A stretch of DNA of 64,000 nucleotides from JANQQC01 sp965262255 (GTDB taxonomy: Bacteria; Pseudomonadota; Alphaproteobacteria; Caulobacterales; Hyphomonadaceae). Positions 7,555 to 16,949 of the stretch are shown here, piece after piece. A program made the translations under genes and the position numbers. Location of the stretch: NCBI GenBank assembly GCA_965262255.1, contig OZ253505.1, positions 2,480,001 to 2,544,000 of the forward strand, given 5' to 3'. The notes beneath the pieces are model-generated. The model saw only the letters and a program-made list of their open reading frames with translations. It was not told the origin of the DNA and did not search any database. Numbering within the stretch: position 1 is the stretch's first letter; every line of letters starts with the position of its first letter.

Positions 7555-10173
7555 ATGAACATCGACATTTTCTCAGAACGTACGCGAAGCCTTATTCAAG
7601 GGGCTCAATCAAACGCTATTGCTTCTGGACATCAGTATTTAGCAACGGAACATCTGCTGAGAGCGTTGCTAGACGACCAAGATAGCCTTGCTAAAAACCT
7701 AATCAGACAAGCGGGGGGTGACATAAATGTCGCTGATCAACGAGTTGATAAGGCGTTGAACGAATTACCTAAAGTTCTAGGTTCGACTGAAAGTTTCAAG
7801 CTAAGTTTCAATTGTGCCAAGGCGTTGGCTGAAGCAGAAAAAAATGCCAAAAAGTCCGGTGATAAATACGTTACGGTCGAAAAACTGCTTCTTGTACTTT
7901 CACGACTAAAAAACTCTAAGTCCGAATCGATTCTTCGGGCCTCTGGCGTTAATCCGAAAAAACTAGAAGAAGCAATTAACGCTCTTAGGCAAGGTAGAAC
8001 AGCAGACTCACCCAACACCGAAGATGGCTACGCCAGCCTTGAGAAATATACACGAGACCTCACGAAAGATGCTCGATCCGGAAAACTAGATCCAGTGATT
8101 GGCCGCGACGAGGAAATTCGACGAAGTATTCAAGTACTGTCCCGTCGAACTAAGAATAATCCAGTCCTAATCGGAGAACCCGGAGTTGGAAAAACTGCCA
8201 TCGCCGAAGGTCTTGCGCTAAGGATCGTTGACGGAGATGTTCCGGAAAGTTTGCGGAATAAGCGCTTGTTGGCCCTAGATCTAGGCGCGCTAATCGCCGG
8301 AGCAAAATATCGCGGTGAATTCGAAGAACGTCTTAAATCAGTTCTTCGAGAAGTCAGTCAAGCCGGAGGCGAAGTGATTCTATTCATCGACGAAATGCAT
8401 ATGCTTGTAGGCGCTGGAAAGTCAGATGGAGCGATGGATGCGTCTAACCTCCTTAAACCAGCTCTAGCAAGAGGTGAACTCCATTGCATTGGGGCGACCA
8501 CACTTGATGAGTATCGAAAGTACGTTGAAGGCGATGCTGCATTGGCGAGACGGTTCATGGCGGTATTTATCACTGAGCCGACTGTCGAAGATACGATCTC
8601 GATCTTGCGCGGTTTAAAAGGACGATACGAAGCCCATCACGGTGTTCGTGTATCGGACGATGCTATCGTCGCAGCGTCAACTTTATCCAATCGTTACATT
8701 ACCGATCGCTTTATGCCTGATAAAGCGATTGACTTGATGGATGAGGCAGCATCGCACTTGCGAATGCAGGTCGACTCTAAACCTGTTGCCCTAGATGAGG
8801 TAGATCGCCGTTTACTCACGCTCAAAATTGAAGCTGAGGCTCTAAAGAAAGAAAAGGACAGGGGATCAAAGACTCGTCTAGACGCTTTAGAAAAGGAAAT
8901 AAAAGAGTTGCAGTCGCAGTCCGACGAACTTACTGCCGTATGGTCTGCCGAGAAACAAAAACTAGCCGGAGCTGCAGAGGCTAAAGAGAAACTCGATCAA
9001 GCTCAGGCTGAAATGGCGGAAGCAGAGCGAGTTGGAAATTTAACTAAGGCCTCCGAAATCAAATACGGGGTACTCCCTAAACTTGAGGCGGAGATTGCCG
9101 CAGCAGAGGAAAATGGTAGAGAAGATTCGGAAAGTATGATCTCAGAGGTTGTACATCCTCAGCATATTGCGTCGGTTGTGTCAAAGTGGACTGGAGTTCC
9201 TGTCGATAAGCTCTTGGAAGGTGAACGAGAAAAACTTCTCAGAATGGAAGAGGAACTTCGCAAAAAAGTTGTCGGGCAAGAGGATGCCTTGAGTGTTGTT
9301 TCTAACTCCGTTAGACGGGCGCGAACCGGGCTTCAAGACCCCAATAGACCAATCGGATCATTTCTGTTTGTCGGTCCGACTGGAGTTGGAAAAACAGAGT
9401 TAACTAAAGTCCTTGCTGACTTCTTGTTCGACGATGAGACTGCCGTGTTGAATATAGATATGTCGGAGTTTCAAGAAAAACATTCGGTCGCTCGCCTGCT
9501 CGGTGCACCTCCTGGCTACGTTGGTTACGACGAAGGTGGACTGCTTACCGAAGCCGTACGTAGACGGCCATACCAAGTCATTTTGTTTGACGAGGTAGAA
9601 AAAGCCCACCCTGATCTGTTTAACATTCTTCTACAGGTGTTAGACGAAGGACGGCTTACGGACGGACATGGTCGTACTGTTAATTTCAAAAACACCGTAG
9701 TGATTATGACGTCCAATCTCGGCGCTAGCACTTTGGCATCTGAAGATTCGGATACAATTTCGGAAAATACCCGCGAGCAAATAATGGAGGCAGTTCGCGG
9801 ACACTTCAGACCAGAATTCTTAAATAGAATCGATGAGATTGTTTTCTTTAATCGCCTCAATCAAGATAATATTCGTCATATTGTCGACATTCAGTTAGCG
9901 AGATTGCAAAACCGTTTGGATGATCGGAAGATTAGACTTGACTTGACGGACGCGGCAAAATCTTGGCTCGCGACGCTCGGATACGATCCAATCTATGGAG
10001 CTCGTCCTTTAAAGCGTGTTATTTTGAAAGAACTTCAAGATCCGTTAGCAAGATTGATGCTTAATGACGAAGTACTGGAGGGATGTGATGTTCGCGTGGA
10101 TGCTGACGATGAGGGTTTGATTCTGAACGGAATTCCAAACGATTATACGAATGGTAATGTCACGTTAAACTAG
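7555..10173 (+). CDS. clpB: ATP-dependent disaggregase ClpB
   Basis: 872 residues, the usual ClpB length. Domains in order: Clp N-domain (1-145; ATEHLLRALL), first AAA+ ATPase with Walker A GEPGVGKT (207-214) and Walker B LFIDE (D279/E280), the coiled-coil middle domain (about 400-530, rich in Glu/Lys/Ala), then the second AAA+ ATPase with GPTGVGKT (~607) and ILFDEVEKAHPD (~676). The middle domain separates it from ClpA/ClpC. ClpB works with DnaK to extract and refold aggregated proteins in the cytoplasm. GGAGGGG lies 6 bases before the ATG. The sensor segment reads DEMHMLVGAG where DELHTLVGAG is usual, a mild variation. Confidence 0.97.
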   Translation: MNIDIFSERTRSLIQGAQSNAIASGHQYLATEHLLRALLDDQDSLAKNLIRQAGGDINVADQRVDKALNELPKVLGSTESFKLSFNCAKALAEAEKNAKKSGDKYVTVEKLLLVLSRLKNSKSESILRASGVNPKKLEEAINALRQGRTADSPNTEDGYASLEKYTRDLTKDARSGKLDPVIGRDEEIRRSIQVLSRRTKNNPVLIGEPGVGKTAIAEGLALRIVDGDVPESLRNKRLLALDLGALIAGAKYRGEFEERLKSVLREVSQAGGEVILFIDEMHMLVGAGKSDGAMDASNLLKPALARGELHCIGATTLDEYRKYVEGDAALARRFMAVFITEPTVEDTISILRGLKGRYEAHHGVRVSDDAIVAASTLSNRYITDRFMPDKAIDLMDEAASHLRMQVDSKPVALDEVDRRLLTLKIEAEALKKEKDRGSKTRLDALEKEIKELQSQSDELTAVWSAEKQKLAGAAEAKEKLDQAQAEMAEAERVGNLTKASEIKYGVLPKLEAEIAAAEENGREDSESMISEVVHPQHIASVVSKWTGVPVDKLLEGEREKLLRMEEELRKKVVGQEDALSVVSNSVRRARTGLQDPNRPIGSFLFVGPTGVGKTELTKVLADFLFDDETAVLNIDMSEFQEKHSVARLLGAPPGYVGYDEGGLLTEAVRRRPYQVILFDEVEKAHPDLFNILLQVLDEGRLTDGHGRTVNFKNTVVIMTSNLGASTLASEDSDTISENTREQIMEAVRGHFRPEFLNRIDEIVFFNRLNQDNIRHIVDIQLARLQNRLDDRKIRLDLTDAAKSWLATLGYDPIYGARPLKRVILKELQDPLARLMLNDEVLEGCDVRVDADDEGLILNGIPNDYTNGNVTLN

Positions 10174-10201
10174 TGTTGCAATCTCAAGTTTTGGGAAGTT
10201 C

Positions 10202-11200
10202 ATGCAGACCTACTCTGTAACGATAGAGGAATCGGACGAAGGGAAACGCCTTGATAGTCTTCTGGCATTAAAGTTAGAAGATGTTTCTCGATCACGGATT
10301 CAATCCCTTTTGCGAGATGGGGCGGTAACCGAAGCCGGCCGGATTATTCAAAATGCAAGTGAAAAGTCTATTGCTGGGCGGACATACACATTAGTTGTTC
10401 CAGATCCGGTTTCTGCAATTCCTGAACCGGAAAACATTCCGATAGAGGTGTTCTATGAAGACGACGAATTGATAGTCGTAAACAAGCCAGCCGGGATGGC
10501 AGCCCATCCAGCGCCTGGATCTCCCAATGGAACTTTAGTAAATGCCTTGCTTCATCATTGCAAAGGCAAATTATCTGGAATAGGCGGTGTTGAACGTCCA
10601 GGAATCGTTCATCGAATTGATAAGAACACGACGGGCGTTTTAGTTGTCGCTAAATCCGAAAGAGCTCATGTTGGTTTATCGGAACTATTTGCGAAGCACG
10701 ATACGGTTCGGTTTTATACGGTATTCACTGTCGGAGTACCTCGACCTTTATCTGGGACTGTGAATGTTCCTGTTGTTAGATCGAGATTTGATCGCAAAAA
10801 AATGGCCGTACCCCCGTTACGTAGTCGAGAGACTGCACGTCGAGCGGTAACGCACTATAAAGTTACCGAGACTTTCGGACGTGTTTCCCAGAAAGACAAT
10901 AGTCCTGTCGCTTCAAAACTTGAATGCACCTTAGAGACGGGTCGCACTCATCAGATTAGAGTTCATCTCTCCTATATTGGCACACCTGTGTACGGCGATC
11001 CAGTTTACGGAAAACAGAAAAAATTTAGAGCGTATAAAGCTGACAGTGTGAAATTCTCTGAACTAAACAGGCAGGCATTACATGCCACCATCTTGGGTTT
11101 TGTTCATCCTATTACCAAGACCTATCTGCAATTTGAATCTCCGCTCCCCGATGACTTAGGTGAGTTGCATAAACAGCTACTGTTGTTACCCAAAAATTGA
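10202..11200 (+). CDS. rluD: RluA-family 23S rRNA pseudouridine synthase (RluD-like)
   Basis: 332 residues. An N-terminal S4 RNA-binding domain (residues ~14-60; GKRLDSLLALKL, SRSRIQSLLRDG) is followed by the pseudouridine synthase catalytic domain. The catalytic aspartate is Asp140 in HRIDKNTTG, equivalent to the family's HRLD(K/R).T(S/T)G. Later motifs GRTHQIRVHL and PVYGDPVYG complete the domain. Size and the S4-plus-catalytic layout fit RluD, which modifies helix 69 of 23S rRNA; RluC is the main alternative. It starts 28 bp after clpB, probably in the same transcript, and converges with tyrS. Confidence 0.88.
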   Translation: MQTYSVTIEESDEGKRLDSLLALKLEDVSRSRIQSLLRDGAVTEAGRIIQNASEKSIAGRTYTLVVPDPVSAIPEPENIPIEVFYEDDELIVVNKPAGMAAHPAPGSPNGTLVNALLHHCKGKLSGIGGVERPGIVHRIDKNTTGVLVVAKSERAHVGLSELFAKHDTVRFYTVFTVGVPRPLSGTVNVPVVRSRFDRKKMAVPPLRSRETARRAVTHYKVTETFGRVSQKDNSPVASKLECTLETGRTHQIRVHLSYIGTPVYGDPVYGKQKKFRAYKADSVKFSELNRQALHATILGFVHPITKTYLQFESPLPDDLGELHKQLLLLPKN

Positions 11201-11216
11201 GACGATTTTCGTGATT

Positions 11217-12479
11217 CTAATCCACTATTTTAAGTACGGCGTGACGTTTCTTTCCTGCAGTGAGCTTTATTTGTCCATCTGAAATATCGGACTTCTTAAA
11301 CTTTGCAGCCACATCGAATATAGTTTTATCATTTAGCTTAGCTGCCTGTTGTTTAATCAGGCGCCGCGCCTCTCCGTTAGTCTTCGTCAACCCAGTTAGA
11401 CTGAATCCTTTAGCCACCAAAAGCCCAGAGTCTATTTCCGCAGCTGAAATAGTGGCTCTTGGCATTGAATCGGCTGTGGATTTTTCTGTAAAAACTCGGA
11501 TAGCCGCATGATTGGCTTTAGTTGCCTCATCAATCCCATGCAACATAGTGGTCGCTGAATCTGCGAGCGCAATTTTAGCGTCGTTTATCTCAGAGCCTTG
11601 CAACTGCTCTAATCTGTTAATCTCATCCATCGGGAGTTCAGTAAATAAACGAAGAAACCTGCCAACATCGCCGTCTTCAGTATTTCGCCAAAATTGCCAA
11701 TAAGCGTAAGGACTACATTTTTCTTTATTTAGCCAAACCGCACCGTCAGCGGTTTTTCCCATTTTGTTGCCAGAAGATGTTGTTATCAAAGGCGAAGTAA
11801 GACCAAAGGCTCGTTCCTGTTCGACCTTATGAATCAGTTCCGTACCGGATACGATATTTCCCCATTGGTCAGATCCTCCCATCTGCAATCGACATGAATG
11901 CCTTCGATAGAGCTCTAGGAAGTCATAAGACTGGAGCATGACATAGTTAAATTCCAGAAATGTGTAGGGTTGTTCGGCTTTCAATCTACGCGCAACGGTG
12001 TCCTGTCGTACCATCGTGTTGATCGTGAAATGCCGACCGATATCTCGTAGAAAATCGACATAGCCAAGATCCTTCAACCAATCGTTATTATTGACTGTGA
12101 TTGCATCGCTGGTTCCGTTTCCGAATTTCAGAAACGACGCGAAAGCTTGTCGAATACCGTTTATGTTGGAATTTATCTCTTTTTCAGTCAAAATTGGGCG
12201 TGACTTCTCACGATCGGTGGGGTCGCCAACTTTTGTTGTTCCGCCTCCTACAAGTACAATCGGTTTTCCCCCCGCTTGCTGCAGTTTTCGCAACATCATT
12301 ATGCCGGTGAGTGATCCAACGTGTAAACTGTCTGCTGTTGCATCAAACCCGATGTAAGCTGTCGGTGTATCTCCGCTACAATAAGCATCTAATGGCTCGT
12401 CGTGGGTCGCTTGCTTTATAAAGCCGCGTTGCTGAAGGTCGTGTAAGAAGTCAGATTTGTAAGTGTTCATGCTTGCCAT
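11217..12479 (-). CDS. tyrS: Tyrosyl-tRNA synthetase
   Basis: 420 residues, class I synthetase charging tRNA-Tyr. The HIGH-like motif is HVGS (53-56) after YIGFDATADSL. The tyrosine/tRNA site QMGGSDQWGN starts at 199, and the KMSKS loop appears as KMGKT at 239-243. A C-terminal S4 domain (GLTKTNGEARRLIKQQ, ISDGQIKLTAGKKRHAVL) is present. KMGKT is a common variant in TyrRS of this type. The start is either ATG 12479 or the ATG three codons later. The gene is divergent from anmK with 21 bp between, as in many alphaproteobacteria, so the two promoters must overlap. Confidence 0.96.
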   Translation of the reverse strand: MASMNTYKSDFLHDLQQRGFIKQATHDEPLDAYCSGDTPTAYIGFDATADSLHVGSLTGIMMLRKLQQAGGKPIVLVGGGTTKVGDPTDREKSRPILTEKEINSNINGIRQAFASFLKFGNGTSDAITVNNNDWLKDLGYVDFLRDIGRHFTINTMVRQDTVARRLKAEQPYTFLEFNYVMLQSYDFLELYRRHSCRLQMGGSDQWGNIVSGTELIHKVEQERAFGLTSPLITTSSGNKMGKTADGAVWLNKEKCSPYAYWQFWRNTEDGDVGRFLRLFTELPMDEINRLEQLQGSEINDAKIALADSATTMLHGIDEATKANHAAIRVFTEKSTADSMPRATISAAEIDSGLLVAKGFSLTGLTKTNGEARRLIKQQAAKLNDKTIFDVAAKFKKSDISDGQIKLTAGKKRHAVLKIVD

Positions 12480-12500
12480 AACTTTAGGAGTGGAAAAAAA

Positions 12501-13664
12501 GTGTCGGAATCAACTGGACACCTCAAAGATATTACCACACCAGATTTTTCCTGGGTTGCAGGCTTTATGTCAGGTACATCGATTGATGCGGTCGATGGAG
12601 CAATGATCTACACCGATGGACGGACAGTTAAAGAGTTTGGGCCGGCAGTTGAGAGAAAATACTCTACGACTGAGCGGGAAGTTTTAAAAAATGCTGTAGA
12701 CGTAGCGCGAAAGTGGAACTGGGACGGTGATCAGCCGACGGCTGAGTTTACTAAAGCATGTGAGGTAATAACGGAAACTCATCTTGAAGCGTTTAAAAAA
12801 CTAGTCGCTCTAGCCAGTGACAAAGCTCCCGCGTATATAGGCGTTCACGGACAAACGGTTTTACACAGGGCGACGACCTTAGAACAGTCTGGGAAGACTC
12901 TACAGTTAGTTGACGCGGCTGCACTATACAAAGAACTTGGAGTTCCCGTTGTATTTGATTTTCGAAGTAAGGATGTATCGTTTGGTGGACAAGGAGCTCC
13001 TCTAGCTCCGGCTTATCATGCTGCGTTGTTTGAGAGACTGAACTATCGAAACGGGGCAGTTTTAAATCTTGGAGGCGTGGCAAACATAACCTTTATCGGT
13101 GCTGATCAGGAGTTAATAGCCTTCGATACAGGGCCAGCGAATGGTCCTATAGACGAATGGATTGAACAGCACGGCCGGGGGTCAATGGACGTAGACGGAA
13201 AGATCGCTTTAACGGGAAGAGTTCAGCAAGATTTGCTCAAGAATTTAATGGCGAATAAATGGTTCAAGGAACCTCCACCAAAATCTCTAGATCGGTATGA
13301 TTTTTCAGCAAGCATAGCAGACGGGTTAACGTTTGAAGATGGGGTCAGTACACTAACGGCCTTTTCGGCGAAATCGGTAGCAATTGGCATTGAGTTGCTT
13401 CCGGAATCCCCGGAAGTGTTAATTGTGTGTGGTGGTGGTCGGCGTAACCCGAGTTTACTGAAGTTCCTTAAAGAGTGTGTGTCTTGCGAGGTACTAACTT
13501 CTGAGGAAGTAGGATGGCGGGGAGATAGTATTGAAGCAGAAGCTTTTGGTTTTCTAGCGGCCCGTCGGATGAGCGGATTGCCAACATCTTGGAGTTCAAC
13601 CACTGGCGTAAGTCAACCCGTTAGTGGGGGAACCATCTTTGACAAGGATACGGAGCTTGGGTGA
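12501..13664 (+). CDS. anmK: Anhydro-N-acetylmuramic acid kinase
   Basis: 387 residues. It recycles cell-wall 1,6-anhydro-MurNAc released by lytic transglycosylases to MurNAc-6-phosphate, using ATP. Signature segments are GFMSGTSIDAVDG (21-33), VHGQTVLHR (115-123), NLGGVANITFI and FDTGPANGPIDEW (208-220), with the catalytic Asp in the latter, and CGGGRRNP near the C-terminus. The start is GTG at 12501, fixed by AGGAG ten bases upstream and by the divergent tyrS start. The stop is UGA followed immediately by UAG. Confidence 0.95.
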   Translation: MSESTGHLKDITTPDFSWVAGFMSGTSIDAVDGAMIYTDGRTVKEFGPAVERKYSTTEREVLKNAVDVARKWNWDGDQPTAEFTKACEVITETHLEAFKKLVALASDKAPAYIGVHGQTVLHRATTLEQSGKTLQLVDAAALYKELGVPVVFDFRSKDVSFGGQGAPLAPAYHAALFERLNYRNGAVLNLGGVANITFIGADQELIAFDTGPANGPIDEWIEQHGRGSMDVDGKIALTGRVQQDLLKNLMANKWFKEPPPKSLDRYDFSASIADGLTFEDGVSTLTAFSAKSVAIGIELLPESPEVLIVCGGGRRNPSLLKFLKECVSCEVLTSEEVGWRGDSIEAEAFGFLAARRMSGLPTSWSSTTGVSQPVSGGTIFDKDTELG

Positions 13665-13746
13665 TAGAATCGCATTCTTGAAGTCGATAAAGTGGATTAA
13701 CTTTATTTTCTTAAAGGCGATGTCTCACAAAAATGGATTCTAACTT

Positions 13747-14442
13747 CTATTTCTTTAGTAATAGAGTTTCGCGAGTAGAGTTTTGTTGACGTTGTTCCAT
13801 AACTTCAAGCCGGTGGTCGACGTAATCGGCACAAACCTTTATGACTTCGTCAACTTTTTCTTCAAAAAAGTGGTTAGCACCTTTGATTTCTCTCATTAAG
13901 ATTTCTTCTTCTGTTTGATCTTGCACTTTGACCACTGTTTTAGCCATTTCGTTAGGGGAAGAAATTCTATCGTTTTCCGCGGCAACGAATAATCCAGAAG
14001 ACGGGCATGGCGCTAAGAACGATACGTCTTTGTGTTTAATGGGAGGAGCGATCGTTATGAATCCATCGATTTCTGGTCGCCGCATCAAAAGTTCTAAGGT
14101 AATGTGAGCGCCAAAACAGTGTCCAGCGACCCAGACAGACGTGGGGTTATCACACATGTCCTCCATTCGGTCCAATACGTAGTTGGCGTCTTCTAGTTCA
14201 CCTAATCCCTTATCGAAGGTTCCTTCACTTCGCCTAACCCCTCTGAAATTAAAGCGAAGGACAGCGAATCCGCGCTGTTCAAAGACGCGATACATTTCGA
14301 TTGAAATCGGATCTTGCATCGTTCCACCAGCCTTCGGATGGGAATGAAGAACTAGGGCAATCGGGCAATGCCGTTTGAAGTTGGCAGTGTATCGAGCTTC
14401 TATTCGGCCAGCAGGGGCGTTATTGAAGATAAATTCAGGCAT
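13747..14442 (-). CDS. Alpha/beta hydrolase (COG2945-like) with Cys nucleophile
   Basis: 231 residues of the small COG2945 alpha/beta hydrolase family. The oxyanion strand HSHPKAGGTM, FNFRGVRRSEG, the acid turn AENDR (Asp158) and the histidine segment GANHFFE (His191) are all present. The nucleophile elbow, usually G-x-S-x-G, reads GHCFGA with Cys109 (codon TGT) in the Ser position. The enzyme could be a thiol hydrolase like dienelactone hydrolases, or be impaired. In many alphaproteobacteria this gene lies beside the cysteine desulfurase/suf cluster. Here that cluster starts 3.7 kb away, separated by mobile-element debris and ankyrin genes. Substrate unknown. Confidence 0.85.
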   Translation of the reverse strand: MPEFIFNNAPAGRIEARYTANFKRHCPIALVLHSHPKAGGTMQDPISIEMYRVFEQRGFAVLRFNFRGVRRSEGTFDKGLGELEDANYVLDRMEDMCDNPTSVWVAGHCFGAHITLELLMRRPEIDGFITIAPPIKHKDVSFLAPCPSSGLFVAAENDRISSPNEMAKTVVKVQDQTEEEILMREIKGANHFFEEKVDEVIKVCADYVDHRLEVMEQRQQNSTRETLLLKK

Positions 14443-14656
14443 ATTAGACTTTTCAGAATGTCATCTAATTAGTTTTTGAAACACCGAATGCAAATACGGC
14501 TTTAACTCTAACCAGACTCTGGTAAAAAGGGTAGGGGACAGGAGCAAACTGAAATGTAGGTAAGAGAATCAAATTTGCGAGTCTTATAGAGAAAATCAGC
14601 GTAAATTCATTCGAATTTTCGAGTTAATGAGATCGGTGAGATAAAACGTAATTTTT

Positions 14657-15014
14657 GGGATATAAATACAGTTTGACACATTCCGGAGCAAACTAACGCT
14701 TGAGAATCGGCAATGAATGCAATCACTGCTAGAGCAAACGAGTAGCAGAATGTCGCAAAGCTAGCAAACAAACTTTCTGTTGTCAGAATTAAGGAGAAGA
14801 TTTCGTGGACAAGACGGGGACTGTTATGGAAGAATCCGATACTGGTATTCGCGAATAGGCCATCGCGATCTTCCTGACGACTGCAAAGCTACGAAAGAAG
14901 ACCTCATTGATTGGTGAAGTGAAGGAGGCCAGCCCAGTTTTATGTAAGCCCGGCAGTCGAAGAAATGGCGCGAAGTAGATTTTGCAGTGAGTATGTGTCA
15001 AATTATATATAGTC
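14657..15014 (+). mobile_element. Degenerate IS1595-type remnant
   Basis: The left end at 14657-14681 (GGGATATAAATACAG... to GACACAT) matches 18 of 25 positions of the IS1595 terminal repeat at 1883. The right end at 14993-15014 starts ATGTGTCAA as expected for the inverted end. Between them, a plus-strand frame at about 14803-14880 reads TGTVMEESDTGIRE, stop, AIAIFLTT, which matches the zinc-ribbon exit and helix of IS1595 transposases. The rest of the transposase is deleted and the reading frame is broken. It is much older than the copy at 1883-3369. Confidence 0.65.
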
Positions 15015-15276
15015 GGTACTGAAAAACGGATAGTGTATTGAAAATCCATGAGACAGTGCGTGTTTTAAGGTCTAGTCCGAATGCGTTAGACGATTATAAC
15101 ACGGTCGTGGTCTCAAGCGGGAGTTGCAAGCCTAGTGTTACGGTTTTGTAATTATGTGTAAATTTGTCGCATTTACAAGTTCAATAGAGATTCGTATATA
15201 GTTTGCAAGGTTACTCACTATTGGAGTCAGTCATTAATGGGACTTGGAACAAGTTTTGGGGATCAGATTGAGCTAG
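15015..15276. other. Non-coding stretch before tnpB remnant
   Basis: No gene is visible between the IS1595 remnant and the tnpB remnant. Together with 14443-14656 it forms the non-coding part of an accessory patch between the hydrolase and the ankyrin genes. Confidence 0.4.
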
Positions 15277-16194
15277 GTGTTCAGTTTCTATGATCAGTGT
15301 AAGTCACTAACAGAAATACGAGCGGATGATGCGAAGTACGGTAAGTGCTCAGGTCACGTAATGCGTTCTTGTCTCAATCGTTTGCATAAGGCGTTCAAAA
15401 ATTACTTTAAGCGGGTCAAAGAGGGGGGAAGTAAATCCTATCTTAAAGCCCGAACTCGTTATGCTAAAGAATGTCAACGGGTTCGCGAAAGTGAGCACGG
15501 CCGCATCCATAGAGAGACGACGAGGATCGTTCGGTTATCTCCCAATCTAGCAATAGAAGATTTACAAATACAAAACATGACCAAAAACCCTAAGAGGCTA
15601 AACGAAAAAGGATGAAATTACGTATTCTCGAAGTGCAGGAAACTGAATGTCCACTCAAACAGGAAAAGTTTAAGTAGTTTAGAATGAAATTATGGGGTTT
15701 TGAGAAAATTTTTCGAGGTTTTCTGACTGTACTCTTGCGTTCGGTAGCAAATCTCGCCACGATTACGCTGAACTAATTCACGAAGTTTGCTGGCGGCGAT
15801 TTTTCGTTTAGCCTCTAAGGTTGCACGAAGTATATTAGAACAAAACTGGGGTAAGTTTGCAACTCTGCTTTCCTACAAGGCTGAAAGTGCCGGTGGTAAA
15901 GTTACGCGAGTCGATCCCAAAAACACGAGCCGGATGTGTTCTGGATGTGGCAAGATCAAAACAGACTTGTCTCTTTCAGAACGCGTTTACTCGTGTTCTA
16001 ACTGCGGTATTCAAATCGATCGCGATGTGAATGCCGCCATCAATATCTCTCGCATTGCGAAGTCGGGCGGGAATCTTCCTGGAGAGTTCGGAGATATTGT
16101 GTTTGAGAGACCTAGTGACCCTCGAAAGAGGGGTGATAGGTCGAGAGCTCAGAACCGTATACCTGTGACACGCAACTTGTCAATAAGTATATAA
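15277..16194 (+). pseudogene. TnpB (IS200/IS605-type) remnant
   Basis: Two separated frames belong to one TnpB, the RNA-guided nuclease of IS200/IS605 elements. At 15277-15615: FYDQCKSLTEIRADD and VMRSCLNRLHKAFKNYFKRV (N-terminal helical region), joining directly to RTRYAKECQRVRESE and LAIEDLQIQNMTKN (the RuvC-II type Glu in (V/I)EDL). At 15787-16194: SILEQNWGKFATLLSYKAE, the zinc ribbon CSGCG...CSNCG, and the final RuvC Asp in DRDVNAAINI. The stretch holding RuvC-I is deleted and the frame breaks after 15615, so it cannot be active. No TnpA was found. Confidence 0.85.
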
Positions 16195-16199
16195 TTCCC
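16177..16199. repeat. IS1595 end-like sequence
   Basis: TTGTCAATAAGTATATAATT followed by CCC resembles the inverted terminal repeat of the IS1595 element at 3345-3369, differing at a few positions. It lies directly after the tnpB remnant. It could mark the far end of an older, composite or nested IS1595 insertion that began near 14657. Confidence 0.4.
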
Positions 16200-16277
16200 A
16201 AAACTTGAATTCAATGGAACTAACCTCGATGAAGAAATCTTAGACAAATGTAACTAAAATTATAATGGAGAGTTCTA

Positions 16278-16949
16278 ATGTTTGTTGTTGTAATGTTAAT
16301 TTTACTATTGAACAGTGTTGCTATCGCTGAATCTTTGAACGATCAGATTATAGCCAAGAGCGATGGAGATTTATCAATCTCAAGGCTAATCGCACAAGGT
16401 GTCGATGTTAACGCAATAGATTATGATGGCTTTACTCCATTAACCCTAGCTTCTAGGTATTGTAGACCCAAAACCTTAGAACTATTACTAAAGGCTGGAG
16501 CCGATATTAATAAGATTGATTACTACGGAGTTCCTCCATTGTACCATACTGTTGTCGAAAACTGTGCCATTCTTACAAAAGTGTTAATTGATTATGGCGC
16601 AAACGTGAGGTGGGTAGATAAAGAAAATGGAAACAACTTGTTACATTATGCAAGTCTTTGGGGTGCAGATATAGAGGTAATTGATTTAGTAAAAGCGGGA
16701 GCAGATATAAATGGATTGAATAATAAGGGAGAATCCCCGTTGCGAGTGTTTTTGAATTGGAAAGACGTGTCACCTTGGTTCAAAAAAGAGAGGACGAATC
16801 TCCTGAGAAGGTATGGTGCGAAGGATGTCTATGCACGTCCTCAGAGTTTGCCAACACAGCCCACAGCGTCTCAGTCAAAACGTCGAAAGAACCAGCCTGA
16901 CGAGATAAAGCGGGATAGCAACCGTCCCAGTAACCATAAGTTAGAGTGA
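16278..16949 (+). CDS. Exported ankyrin-repeat protein
   Basis: 223 residues. The start has a hydrophobic signal peptide (MFVVVMLILLLNSVAIA, probable cleavage before ESL). Three to four ankyrin repeats follow, e.g. DYDGFTPLTLASRYC..., TLELLLKAGADINKIDYYG, ILTKVLIDYGANVRWVDKENG and DLVKAGADINGLNNKGESPL. The C-terminus is a basic, disordered-looking tail (SKRRKNQPDEIKRDSNR). The protein should be periplasmic and act by protein binding; ankyrin folds have no catalytic role. It is followed directly by a dead tandem copy, and a related exported ankyrin protein lies at 31891-32691. The DNA is more AT-rich than the neighbouring suf genes, which suggests horizontal origin. Confidence 0.8.
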   Translation: MFVVVMLILLLNSVAIAESLNDQIIAKSDGDLSISRLIAQGVDVNAIDYDGFTPLTLASRYCRPKTLELLLKAGADINKIDYYGVPPLYHTVVENCAILTKVLIDYGANVRWVDKENGNNLLHYASLWGADIEVIDLVKAGADINGLNNKGESPLRVFLNWKDVSPWFKKERTNLLRRYGAKDVYARPQSLPTQPTASQSKRRKNQPDEIKRDSNRPSNHKLE

